Part shown: positions 7,595 through 15,849 of the stretch, in pieces
Numbering within the stretch: position 1 is the first letter of the stretch
Layout of the letters: each line of letters opens with the position of its first letter
From: CAYQDR01 sp964416315
GTDB lineage: Bacteria; Methylomirabilota; Methylomirabilia; Rokubacteriales; DASRDR01
DNA length: 64,000 nucleotides
NCBI GenBank assembly: GCA_964416315.1
Contig: CAYQDR010000005.1
Location: 9,804 to 73,803 of the forward strand
Reading direction: 5' to 3'
Made by a program: the position numbers and the translations under genes
Notes under the pieces: model-generated
Database searches by the model: none
What the model was told of the DNA's origin: nothing
What the model saw: only the letters and a program-made list of their open reading frames with translations

Positions 7595-9861
7595 AGGTAC
7601 CGGTACTTCCGCCGGAGCCGGAGCCGCACCAGCTCCGCGGCGGTGTTGAGGACGAAGGTCATGACGAAGAGCAGCAGCGCGGCCAGAAACAGCACCCGGT
7701 AGAGCGTCCCGCCCTCGGGCGCCTCGGGCAGCTCCACCGCGATGTTGGCGGAGAGCGCCCGGAAGCCGTTGAAGATCGACCAGTCCATCACCGGCGTGTT
7801 CCCGGTCGCCATGAGGACGATCATCGTCTCCCCCACGGCGCGGCCGAAGCCGATCATCACCGCGGAGAAGATGCCCGGGCTCGCGGTCGGCAGCACGACC
7901 CGGAGGGCCGTTTGCCAGCGCGTGGCCCCGAGCGCCAGGGAGCCGGCCGTGAGGTGCGGCGGGACGTTCGACAGGGCGTCCTCGGCGATGGTGAAGATGA
8001 TCGGGATGACGGCGAACCCCATGGCGAGACCGACGACCAGGGAGTTCCGCTGATCGTAGGTCAGCCCGAGGGCGGAGAGGAGCCAGCCGCGGTAGTCGCC
8101 GGCCAGCACGGTCGCCTCGACCAGCTCGCCCAGGGAGAGCGCGGCCCACCCCGCGACGAGGACCACGGGGATCAGCAGGAAGACTTCCGTTCCCGCCTTG
8201 AAGCGCCGCCGGAAGCCGGGCGGCGTCCACCGCCACGCGACGACGCTCGCGAGGATGGACGTCCCGAGCACCGGCGGCATCAGGAAGATCCCGGGCACGA
8301 CCCGCTCCACCGTGGGGGCCAACCACAGTCCCGCGATGAAGCCGAGGACGACGCTCGGGAGGGCTGCCATGATCTCCACGGTGGGCTTCACGTAGGCCTT
8401 CAACGTCGGGTGCATGAACTGCGACGCGTACAGCGCGGCGAGGAGGGCGAGCGGGACCGCGAAGAGGAGGGCGTAGGAGGTCCCCTTCAGGGTCCCGTAG
8501 ACGAGGGGCGTGAGGCTGAGCTTCGCCTCGAAGTCATCGGTCCCGCCCGTGGACTGCCAGACGTAGCTCGGCCCGTCGTAACCCTCGTACCAGACCTTGC
8601 CGAAGAGGCTCCGCCACGTGATCTCGGGGTGGGGGTTGTCGAGCGCCCACTGGTGGAGGCGCCCCGCCCCGTCGGCCGCGAGGAGGCCGTCCGCCTTCGG
8701 CGCGAAGGCCAGGGCCCGGAGCCCCGCGCGCGTCGGCTGCAGCGCGAGCAGCGTCCGGCCGGTCGTGCCGTAGTGGAAGTGCGTGGCGCCGGAGGCGTCG
8801 GCGGTGACGAACCCCTTGTCGCGGCGCGAGGCGGCGAACGCGACCACGGGGCCGGCGTGGGGGGTGAACTCGTAGACCCGCGTCAGGCGCGGCTGGCCGT
8901 CCCGCCGGAGGAGCTGCCAGGACCCGACGCTCCCCGCGGCATCGCCCACGACGAGCGTGCGATCACCGATGAGGAAGCCCAGGACGCTCACGCCGGCCCC
9001 GGGCCGGCTGGTGGCGCGCACCACCTGGGCGCCCCTGGGCTCCGCCGGATCGCGGAGATCGACGCGGGCGATCTCGCCCGCCGACGTCCCCACGAAGAGG
9101 TCTTCGCCCCGGTCGTCCAGCGCCAGCGCGGTGATCTCGCCGTCGAGGGGAAGCGCGAGCTGCTGCCGCGACTGGTCCCTTGAAGACGGCCCGACGAGCG
9201 CCTTCCGCTCCCTGATCGTCACGAGCGCGAGGTCCCGGGGTCCGACGACCGCCACCGTGATGGGCCCGCTCGGCGCCACCGTGTACGCCACGTGACGCAC
9301 GGGCCGTCTGTCGGAGTCCACCCGCACGGTCTCGGCGGCGACGAATTCGCCCTCGACCACGCGCCGGCCCTCGGGGTAGGAGACACTGAACCTCACCTCT
9401 CCCGGGATCACCCGGCCGTCCGACAAACCGAGGGCGAGCCGGCCTCCGCGACCGGTGGCCGACGACGCCACGACGGTCGCGCCATCGAGGCCGGGATCCG
9501 GCACAGGCGGCAGCGCGCGCCCGTCCCGGAGGGAGACGAAGCGAACCCCGGAGGCCGTGACCAAATACGCGAGCTCGCGGTACTCGTCCACGCCGACGGC
9601 CAGGGGGATGGCTCCGCTCGTCCGGATGGGCGCCTCGACGGCCGCGGCCGTCGGCTTCCGGAAGAGCGGGTAGACTTCGGCGGCGATGACGACCAGGATC
9701 GCGAGAATCGACGCGATGATCGCGACCCCGCCCAGGACGACCAGGCGGCGGGCGACTCGGTCCACCAGGAGCCGACGGCCGGCGCGGGATCGGGGAATGT
9801 CGAGCGGGCGGGCCGGCGCTCCCGGCCCGCCCGCTTCGAGGGTCTCGACGTGGTTCACCAC
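7591..9861 (-). CDS. pstC: Phosphate ABC transporter permease PstC with periplasmic beta-propeller-like domain
   Basis: The 756-residue protein has an N-terminal span (about 40-62), then some 340 residues of short repeats resembling WD/PQQ blades (for example GEITALALDDRGEDLFVGTS, LRALAFAPKADGLLAADGAG), and a C-terminal permease core (TLKGTSYALLFAVPLALLAA, PHLTAGSLALGATRWQTALR, GFGRAVGETMIVLMATGN). Canonical PstC is about 320 residues. Two adjacent GTG codons (9861, 9858) start 2 nt after the pstS stop. The long N-terminal domain is known in large PstC variants, but its role is unproven. Confidence 0.92.
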   Translation of the reverse strand: MVNHVETLEAGGPGAPARPLDIPRSRAGRRLLVDRVARRLVVLGGVAIIASILAILVVIAAEVYPLFRKPTAAAVEAPIRTSGAIPLAVGVDEYRELAYLVTASGVRFVSLRDGRALPPVPDPGLDGATVVASSATGRGGRLALGLSDGRVIPGEVRFSVSYPEGRRVVEGEFVAAETVRVDSDRRPVRHVAYTVAPSGPITVAVVGPRDLALVTIRERKALVGPSSRDQSRQQLALPLDGEITALALDDRGEDLFVGTSAGEIARVDLRDPAEPRGAQVVRATSRPGAGVSVLGFLIGDRTLVVGDAAGSVGSWQLLRRDGQPRLTRVYEFTPHAGPVVAFAASRRDKGFVTADASGATHFHYGTTGRTLLALQPTRAGLRALAFAPKADGLLAADGAGRLHQWALDNPHPEITWRSLFGKVWYEGYDGPSYVWQSTGGTDDFEAKLSLTPLVYGTLKGTSYALLFAVPLALLAALYASQFMHPTLKAYVKPTVEIMAALPSVVLGFIAGLWLAPTVERVVPGIFLMPPVLGTSILASVVAWRWTPPGFRRRFKAGTEVFLLIPVVLVAGWAALSLGELVEATVLAGDYRGWLLSALGLTYDQRNSLVVGLAMGFAVIPIIFTIAEDALSNVPPHLTAGSLALGATRWQTALRVVLPTASPGIFSAVMIGFGRAVGETMIVLMATGNTPVMDWSIFNGFRALSANIAVELPEAPEGGTLYRVLFLAALLLFVMTFVLNTAAELVRLRLRRKYRYL

Positions 9862-9863
9862 GA

Positions 9864-10835
9864 CTAGAGGATCTTGTTCAGCTCTTCCTGCGCGATCGAC
9901 GCCGGGATCGGGAAGTAGCCGTCCTTGACGACGACCTCCTGGCCCTCCTTCGACAACACGAGCTTCACGAACTCCCGGGTGAGCGGGTCGAGGGCCTTGC
10001 CCGGGGCCTTGTTGACGTAGACATAGAGGAACCGCGCGAGGGGATACGTGCCGGCGTAGGCCTGATCCGCCGCCGCGTCCACGCACCTGTCCCCCGCCTT
10101 CTCGGCGAGCGGCACGGCGCGGACGCCGGCCGTGGCGTAGCCGATCCCGCTGTAGCCGATCGCGTACCGATCGACGGTCACACCCTGGACCACCGACGCG
10201 GACCCCGGCTGCTCCTTGACCTCGTCCCGGTAGTCCCCGTTCTTGAGCGCGTGCTCCTTGAAGAACCCGTAGGTGCCGGAGGCCGAGTTCCGGCCGTAGA
10301 GGCTGATCGGGCGCGCCGTCCAGTCCCCGGTCAGGCCGAGCTGGCCCCAGGTCTTGATCTCGTCCCGGGAGCCGTGGCGCCGGGACTTCGAGAAGATGGC
10401 GTCCACCTGGGCGACCGTCAGGCACTTGATCGGGTTGTCCTTGCTCACGAAGACCGCGAGGGCGTCCACGGCCACCCGGATCGGCGTCGGCTTGAAGCCG
10501 TGCTTCTTCTCGAAGGCGTCGATCTCGGAGCCCTTCATCGGCCGCGACATGGGACCGAGCTGCGCGGTGCCCGCGATCAGCGCCGGGGGCGCCGTGCTCG
10601 AGCCCTTCCCCTCGATCTGGATCTTGACGTTCGGGTAGAACTTGGAGAAGGACTCCGCCCAGAGCGTCATCAGGTTGTTCAGCGTGTCAGACCCGACGCT
10701 GGAGAGGTTGCCGCTGATGCCGCTCGACGCCTTGTACGCCGCGAGGGCGCGGTCCACCTGGACCTGGGCGATCGCGAGCCCGGCGAGCAGAGTTACGATC
10801 GCCAGGACCGCCACGAGGATGCTGCGCGTCTTCAT
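9864..10835 (-). CDS. pstS: Phosphate ABC transporter substrate-binding protein PstS
   Basis: The 323-residue periplasmic protein has a Sec signal peptide ([20 protein letters not shown], cleavage after AIA near residue 24) and the PstS binding signatures: [39 protein letters not shown] and [18 protein letters not shown], whose Ser, Thr and Arg residues contact phosphate. I chose the ATG at 10835 because AGGGAGGAG lies 9 nt upstream; an in-frame ATG at 10865 would precede that ribosome site. It is first in the pstSCAB-phoU operon and is preceded by a PhoB box. Confidence 0.95.
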   Translation of the reverse strand: MKTRSILVAVLAIVTLLAGLAIAQVQVDRALAAYKASSGISGNLSSVGSDTLNNLMTLWAESFSKFYPNVKIQIEGKGSSTAPPALIAGTAQLGPMSRPMKGSEIDAFEKKHGFKPTPIRVAVDALAVFVSKDNPIKCLTVAQVDAIFSKSRRHGSRDEIKTWGQLGLTGDWTARPISLYGRNSASGTYGFFKEHALKNGDYRDEVKEQPGSASVVQGVTVDRYAIGYSGIGYATAGVRAVPLAEKAGDRCVDAAADQAYAGTYPLARFLYVYVNKAPGKALDPLTREFVKLVLSKEGQEVVVKDGYFPIPASIAQEELNKIL

Positions 10836-10890
10836 CCGACTACTCCTCCCTGTGTGTGGTTTCATCGTCCCGTTCGCGTGTGTCGGACGG

Positions 10891-10917
10891 GTTACCCGTG
10901 TGTAACAATTCCGTGAC
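10891..10917 (-). promoter_or_regulatory. PhoB box: three direct repeats at 11-bp spacing
   Basis: Reading toward pstS, GTCAC (10917-10913), GTTAC (10906-10902) and GTAAC (10895-10891) repeat exactly every 11 bp, separated by 6-nt AT-richer spacers. PhoB dimers bind direct repeats with 11-bp periodicity (core TGTCA-like), so this is a strong PhoB operator candidate 56 nt upstream of the pstS start. It sits in the 10836-11079 gap, which otherwise holds the pstS promoter and no gene. Confidence 0.68.
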
Positions 10918-11079
10918 GTCGACCGTGCGGGGTTCCACGAACCCGTCTCGCCCCCACACTTCGCCGGGACGACGGCGGAGGGCGGGCGTCGGATCGACGT
11001 CTCCTGCGGCCTTCATCCGCCAGCAGTCTGACCGGGCGGAGTTACGCGAGGGTGACCGGGAAGTAAATTGTGGGTGACG

Positions 11080-11523
11080 TCAGGCCCGTGGGCGCCGATC
11101 CGCTGCGTCGCGCGTCTCGGCCAGCCACGCGCGAATCCGCCGAGCGATCGCGTCCCGGATGCGACGGAAGGTCTCCAGGCGCTCCGCCTCGCTCCCTGTC
11201 GCCGCCGAGGGATCCTCGAAGCTCCAGTGGAGGCGAGCCGTCCCCCCGGGGAACACCGGGCAGCGCTCGTTGGCGGCGTCGCACACGGTGATGACGTAGT
11301 CCCACGGCTGGTCGAGGAGGGCGTCCACGGTCTTCGAGGCGTGGCGGCGGAGGTCGACGCCGACCTCGTCCATGACCCGGATCGCGAGCGGATGCACGCG
11401 GGTCGCCTCGGTGCCCGCGCTCCCGACCTCGAACCGGTCGCCCGCGAGGGCCCGCAGGAACCCCTCCGCCATCTGGCTCCGGGCCGAATTGTGGGTGCAG
11501 AGGAAGAGGACTCGGCGGCGCAC
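11080..11523 (-). CDS. arsC: Thioredoxin-coupled arsenate reductase, LMW phosphatase fold
   Basis: The 147-residue protein has the CX5R loop C9-THNSA-R15, typical of low-molecular-weight tyrosine phosphatase folds. It also carries the second cysteine pair C81 and C88 (CDAANERC) that forms the disulfide cascade of Staphylococcus-type ArsC. That triad argues for arsenate reduction rather than a plain phosphatase. It starts at GTG 11523, behind a GGGGAGA site. Its place between phoR and pstS makes sense because arsenate enters through Pst, so reduction would be induced together with uptake. Confidence 0.87.
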   Translation of the reverse strand: MRRRVLFLCTHNSARSQMAEGFLRALAGDRFEVGSAGTEATRVHPLAIRVMDEVGVDLRRHASKTVDALLDQPWDYVITVCDAANERCPVFPGGTARLHWSFEDPSAATGSEAERLETFRRIRDAIARRIRAWLAETRDAADRRPRA

Positions 11524-11603
11524 CGTGATCTCTCCCCGAGGGCTCCCCTCGGATTCTACCGCGCGGGTCGAAGGACGGGCGGGTAAACGGCGCGTAAACT
11601 TCG

Positions 11604-13403
11604 TCAGGCGGCGGGGAGGGTGAAGCGCACGGTCGTGCCCTTGCCCAGCTCGCTGTCGATGCGCAGCTCGCCCCCGTGGGCCTGGACCAGGTGCTTGACG
11701 ATGGCCAGGCCGAGCCCGGTGCCGCCCAGCTCCCGCGAGCGCGCCTTGTCGACCCGGTAGAACCGCTCCGTGATCCGCGACAGGTCGGTCGAAGGGATGC
11801 CGATCCCGGTGTCGGCCACGCGGATCTCGACCAGGCCGCCCGGCTCCCGGCCCGCGGTCACGGTCACCCGGCCCCCCTCGGGCGTGTACTTGACCGCGTT
11901 GTCGACGAGGTTCAGCAGGATCTGGAGCAGGCGGTCGCGGTCCGCCACAACCGCGAGGCCGCCGGGCACGTCGTTGACGAGCGTGAGGCCCTTCGGCGTC
12001 ACCTGGCCCTCGAACATCCCCGCGACGCTCTCGGTCACGTCGCGGAGCGGCACCGGCGCGGGCACGAGCGTCACCCTGCCGGCCTCGATGTCCGACAGCT
12101 GCAGGAGGTCGTCCACGAGCCGGCCGAGCCGCTCGGCGTGGGTGTGGGCGACGTCGAGGAACCGCCGCGCGTTCTCGGCGTCCTCCAGGGCGCCGTCGCG
12201 CAGCGTCTCCAGGTAGCCCCGAATCGCGGTCAGGGGGGTGCGGAGCTCGTGGGAGACATTGGCGACGAACTCGGCGCGGACGCGCTCGAGCCGGCGCAGC
12301 TCGGTGATGTCGTGGAGGACCAGGAAGGCCCCCGGGGCGCCCGGGACGTACTCGACGGCGGCGGCTCGAGCCTCCAGCACACGCCCGAGGGGTGGGCCGA
12401 GCTCGACCTCCCGGCGACAGTGCTCCCCGGGCGCGCACACCCGGCATGCGTCGAGGAGGTCGTAGAGGTCCTTGTGCCGGACCACCTCGAGGAAGGGCCG
12501 GCCCTCGACCGCCTCGTCGCCGAGGCCGAAGATGGCGCGAGCGCCCCGGTTCATGAGCAGGATGCGTTCCCGCGCGTCGAGCGCGATGACCCCTTCGACC
12601 ATGCTCGCGAGGATGGCCGAAACCTTCGCGCGTTCGCCTTCCAGGGTCTGGATCTTGTCACGCAGGCCGGCGGCCATGAGGTTGAGCGCATGCCCGAGCT
12701 GGGCGACCTCGTCCCTCCCGCGAATGGGCACCTGCCGGTCGAATTCTCCCCCGGCCATACGGTGCGCGATCGCCTGCATCTCGCGGACGGGGCCCGTCAC
12801 TCGGCGGCTGACGAACGCGCCGACGCCGAGCGCCACCGCGAACGCGAGGGCCGCGCCCGCCGCGACGGTGCGTCGGATCGACGAGACGGCCTCGGCGACC
12901 CGGGTCAGGGGGAGAGCCAGGCGAAGGACGCCGCGCACCGTCGACCCGTCGCGCAGGGGGAGGGCGGCGTAGAGCATCCCGACGTCGAGGGTGTGGCTCC
13001 GGCGGACGTCGCTCGCGACCTGGCCCGCGAGGGCGGCCCGGACCTCGGGCCGCCCGGCGTGGTTCTCCATCGTCCTGACGCCCGGCGGGTCGCGCTCCGA
13101 ATCACCGAGCACGGTCCCATCGGCGCCGATCACCGTGATGCGTGCCTCGAGAGTGGCGGCGTAGCGCTCCGCGAGGCGCTGGGCGTGGTCCGGGAGTGCC
13201 TGGCCGGCGACGGACGGCACGAACGCATCGTGGACGAGCCGGCCGCCGGTGATGAGCCCGTCCTTGAGGCTCTCGACGGCGTGGGTTTCCAGGACCCGGC
13301 TGACGTACAGCCCCATGACCGCCGTCCCGATCGCGGTCGCCGCCAGGAGGGCCACGGTCAGGCGGACCGCGAGCCTCGAGCCCAACCGCGCCGTCGGGCC
13401 CAC
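11604..13403 (-). CDS. phoR: Phosphate regulon sensor histidine kinase PhoR
   Basis: The 599-residue membrane kinase has TM1 (about 13-34), a periplasmic sensor of about 130 residues, TM2 (about 180-198), HAMP (200-252), PAS (about 260-365), HisKA with H385 in FVANVSHELRTPLTAIRGYL, and HATPase (NAVKYTPEGGRV, GIGIPSTDLSRITERFYR, GTGLGLAIVKHLVQAHGG). Unlike E. coli PhoR it has a real periplasmic domain. The PAS carries an unusual cysteine cluster (C320, C323, C329 in CRVCAPGEHC). The GTG start is 1 nt beyond the phoB stop. Confidence 0.93.
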   Translation of the reverse strand: MGPTARLGSRLAVRLTVALLAATAIGTAVMGLYVSRVLETHAVESLKDGLITGGRLVHDAFVPSVAGQALPDHAQRLAERYAATLEARITVIGADGTVLGDSERDPPGVRTMENHAGRPEVRAALAGQVASDVRRSHTLDVGMLYAALPLRDGSTVRGVLRLALPLTRVAEAVSSIRRTVAAGAALAFAVALGVGAFVSRRVTGPVREMQAIAHRMAGGEFDRQVPIRGRDEVAQLGHALNLMAAGLRDKIQTLEGERAKVSAILASMVEGVIALDARERILLMNRGARAIFGLGDEAVEGRPFLEVVRHKDLYDLLDACRVCAPGEHCRREVELGPPLGRVLEARAAAVEYVPGAPGAFLVLHDITELRRLERVRAEFVANVSHELRTPLTAIRGYLETLRDGALEDAENARRFLDVAHTHAERLGRLVDDLLQLSDIEAGRVTLVPAPVPLRDVTESVAGMFEGQVTPKGLTLVNDVPGGLAVVADRDRLLQILLNLVDNAVKYTPEGGRVTVTAGREPGGLVEIRVADTGIGIPSTDLSRITERFYRVDKARSRELGGTGLGLAIVKHLVQAHGGELRIDSELGKGTTVRFTLPAA

Positions 13404-13404
13404 G

Positions 13405-14094
13405 CTACGCCTCCGCGTCGAAACGGTACCCGACGCCCTTCACGGTGACGATGCGCCGGGCCTCCGGGCCGAGCTTCTCCCGCAGCCGGCGGATGTGGAC
13501 GTCCACGGTCCGCGACTCGATCTCCGCCGCGTTCGCGTAGCCCCAGACGGTCTCGAGGAGCTGCTCGCGGTTCAGCACCCGCCCGTTCGCGTGGACCAGG
13601 GCCGCGAGCAGGCCGAACTCCTTCGCGGTGAGCTCGACCGCGGCGGCCCGCACCGCGACGCGATGCTTCGCCTCGTCGATCTCGAGATCACCGATCCGCT
13701 GGACGGCCGTGGCGACCGGCTCACGCGTGCGCCGGAGGAGGGCTCGGACGCGCGCGACGAGTTCCCTGGGGCTGAAGGGTTTGACGACGTAGTCGTCGGC
13801 GCCGACCTCGAGCCCGACGACCCGATCCACCTCCTCGGCCCTGGCGGTCAGCATGATGATGGGCAGCCGGGCGGTCCCGGGGTCGCGGCGCAGCTGACGA
13901 CAGACCTCGAGGCCGTCGAGCCCCGGCAGCATCAGGTCGAGGATCAGGAGATCGGGCTGGCGCTCGCGGACGAGCCGGAGCGCGGCCGCGCCGTCGGCGC
14001 CGGCCAGGCAGCGGTAGCCGGCCTTCTCGAGGTGGTAGCGGATGAGCTCGACGATGTCGGGCTCGTCGTCGACGACGAGAACCTGCGCCGCCAC
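13405..14094 (-). CDS. phoB: Phosphate regulon response regulator PhoB
   Basis: This 229-residue OmpR/PhoB-family regulator has a receiver domain (acid pair in VVDDEPD, phosphoacceptor D53 in LLILDLMLPG, Lys in YVVKPFSPREL) and a winged-helix domain ending in VWGYANAAEIESRTVDVHIR and VKGVGYRF. Position beside phoR and the pst operon identifies it as PhoB. It should bind the 11-bp repeats upstream of pstS. It starts at GTG 14094, 7 nt after the mlaC-like stop, so it probably shares that promoter. Confidence 0.94.
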   Translation of the reverse strand: MAAQVLVVDDEPDIVELIRYHLEKAGYRCLAGADGAAALRLVRERQPDLLILDLMLPGLDGLEVCRQLRRDPGTARLPIIMLTARAEEVDRVVGLEVGADDYVVKPFSPRELVARVRALLRRTREPVATAVQRIGDLEIDEAKHRVAVRAAAVELTAKEFGLLAALVHANGRVLNREQLLETVWGYANAAEIESRTVDVHIRRLREKLGPEARRIVTVKGVGYRFDAEA

Positions 14095-14101
14095 GGCGCG
14101 A

Positions 14102-14746
14102 TCACGGGGTCTTCGAGGCGGGCTTCCGCGTCTTGAGCTCCTCCGCGACCTCGAGCTGCTTCTGCTCCATCTTCTTGACCAGCTCCTCGTACGAGGACTG
14201 GGTGATGATCTTGTTGAACTGGGTCCGGTAGTTCGAGACGAGGCTCACGTGCTCGATCTTCACGTCGAACACCCGCCAGCGGTCGCCGTTCTTGCGCGAC
14301 CGGTACTCGAGCGGGATCTCGCTGCCCCCTCTGGTGGCGACGCGCTGGCGCACGGTGACGGTGTCGCCGTCGATCTCCTCGGGCAGGTAGGTGATCTTTT
14401 CGCCGCCGTAGGACTCGATCTTCGCCACGTAGGAGGCCTCGAGGAGGTCGGCGAAGAGCTCGGTGAAGCGCTTCCGCTGCTCGGGGGTTCGCTGCGCCCA
14501 GTACCGTGCGAGCGCCCGCCGCGCCATCTCCTCGAAGTCGAACAGGCCCCGCGCCACCTCTCGCATCTGCGTCCGGCGCTTCTCGGCGTTCGCCGGCTTC
14601 TTGAGCTCAGGGTCCTGCACGAGGGCGAGGACCCGGTCCACCGAGACCTTCACCTGGTCCGTGGCGGGCCCGGCCCAGGCAGTGGCGGCCGCGAGGGCCG
14701 CCGCGGCGGCCAGGATCGATGCCAGCCCGCGACGTGTCCGCTGCAT
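14102..14746 (-). CDS. MlaC/Ttg2D family periplasmic phospholipid-binding protein
   Basis: The 214-residue protein has a Sec signal peptide (LASILAAAAALAAATAWA) and the MlaC pattern: VLALVQDPELKKPANAEKR, FDFEEMARRALARYWAQRTP, FTELFADLLEASYVAKIESY, and RVFDVKIEHVSLVSNYRTQF. MlaC carries phospholipids between the outer-membrane MlaA complex and the inner-membrane MlaFEDB transporter. No other mla gene is nearby. It is the first gene of a run with phoB and phoR (7-nt gap), an unusual partnership. A GAGGACAGG site precedes the ATG. Confidence 0.87.
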   Translation of the reverse strand: MQRTRRGLASILAAAAALAAATAWAGPATDQVKVSVDRVLALVQDPELKKPANAEKRRTQMREVARGLFDFEEMARRALARYWAQRTPEQRKRFTELFADLLEASYVAKIESYGGEKITYLPEEIDGDTVTVRQRVATRGGSEIPLEYRSRKNGDRWRVFDVKIEHVSLVSNYRTQFNKIITQSSYEELVKKMEQKQLEVAEELKTRKPASKTP

Positions 14747-14826
14747 CCTGTCCTCCTCGGGGGGCCTCAGCCCTCCCGTCTGACCCGTTCTATTCGACGC
14801 GCGCGCGGCCGCCATCGTTCGGGCGC

Positions 14827-15849
14827 TCAGAGCCGGCCCCGCAGAGCCTCCGCCAGCGCGGCGACCTGGGCGCGGTCGCTCCGGGTCTCGAGGGGGAGGT
14901 AGGGCGCCAGGCGGTCCAGCAGGCCCGCGTACCGGGCCCGGAGCGCGTCCGCGAGTCCCTCGAGCGGCGCCTCGACGGCGAAGGTCGCCAGCATCTCGTC
15001 GGTGATCAGGGCGGCCATCCCGGCCCAGTCTCCCTCCACCGACTTCCGGTGGAGGCGCGGCATCAGGTCCTGCCAGCCGTGCGCGGCGAGCACGGGCTCG
15101 TAGGTCCGCGTGGAGGCGTAGAAGGCGATCTGCGCCTTGACCTGCTCCCGGGTTTGCACCCGCTCCTCGTCGCTCCGCCCGGTGATCATGAACACGGAGG
15201 TCGCGAGCACGATGTCGGCGCGCGTGCGGCCGCTCTTCGCGAGGCCGGCCTCGATCTGCGGGAGGGCGAACTCCCGGAGGTAGGCGACCGAGTGGAAGGG
15301 GTGGAGGTGGACGCCCTCGCACACCTCACCCGCGAGGCGCAGGTTGTAGGCATTCACCGCCGCGATGTAGATCGGGATCCGCGGGTACGCGATCGGCGCC
15401 GGGGCGAAGAAGGGCGTCATGAGCGTGATCGCGTAGTGCTCGCCCCGGAAGTTGATCGGCTTCCCCGTCTGCCAGCACTCCCAGAGGGCCCGGAGCGCCA
15501 GGATGTACTCGCGGAGCCGGGGGCCGGGGGCGCTCCAGGGGACCGAGAAGCGGCGCTCGTTGTGGCCCTTGACCTGGGTGCCGAGCCCGAGGATGAAGCG
15601 CCCCGCCGACGCGGCCTGGAGGTCCCACGCCGTGTGCGCGACCACGGTCGGGCTCCGCGGGAACGCGACCGCGATCGCGGTCCCCAGGCTCACCCGGTGC
15701 GTGTGCTCGGCGGCCAGGGCGAGGGGGAGGAAGGGGTCGTGCTTCGTTTCCGACGCCCAGACCCCGTCGAAGTCGAGCGCCTCGGCGTCGCGCGCGACGG
15801 CCGGGACGTCGCGGAGCGTGTCGATCGCGACGTTGATGTCCAACTTCAT
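14827..15849 (-). CDS. LLM-class F420-dependent oxidoreductase (TIGR03617-like)
   Basis: The 340-residue barrel protein begins MKLDINVAIDTLRDVPAVAR and has FDGVWASETKHDPFLPLALA, HRVSLGTAIAVAFPRSP, GRFILGLGTQVKGHNERRF and a C-terminal region rich in Arg and Ala, matching the long-form LLM subfamily (about 330-340 residues). Its ATG overlaps the stop of the upstream acyl-AMP ligase (ATGA), so the two are translationally coupled and probably act on one acyl substrate. The cofactor, F420 or FMN, is inferred from the family only. Confidence 0.87.
   Translation of the reverse strand: MKLDINVAIDTLRDVPAVARDAEALDFDGVWASETKHDPFLPLALAAEHTHRVSLGTAIAVAFPRSPTVVAHTAWDLQAASAGRFILGLGTQVKGHNERRFSVPWSAPGPRLREYILALRALWECWQTGKPINFRGEHYAITLMTPFFAPAPIAYPRIPIYIAAVNAYNLRLAGEVCEGVHLHPFHSVAYLREFALPQIEAGLAKSGRTRADIVLATSVFMITGRSDEERVQTREQVKAQIAFYASTRTYEPVLAAHGWQDLMPRLHRKSVEGDWAGMAALITDEMLATFAVEAPLEGLADALRARYAGLLDRLAPYLPLETRSDRAQVAALAEALRGRL

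Noticed and set aside
5126..7702. Long open frame (858 codons) on the plus strand opposite pstA/pstB
   Set aside because: It is antisense to well-conserved pst genes, with repetitive Arg/Asp/Gly-rich sequence typical of reversed GC-rich codons and no domain.
5972..8326. PstA extended upstream to 784 residues
   Set aside because: The extra N-terminus is the reversed frame of pstC; the GTG at 7594 overlapping the pstC stop gives the expected signal-anchor start.
9864..10865. pstS start at ATG 10865
   Set aside because: It would place the ribosome site inside the gene and add ten residues before a normal signal peptide; ATG 10835 fits better.
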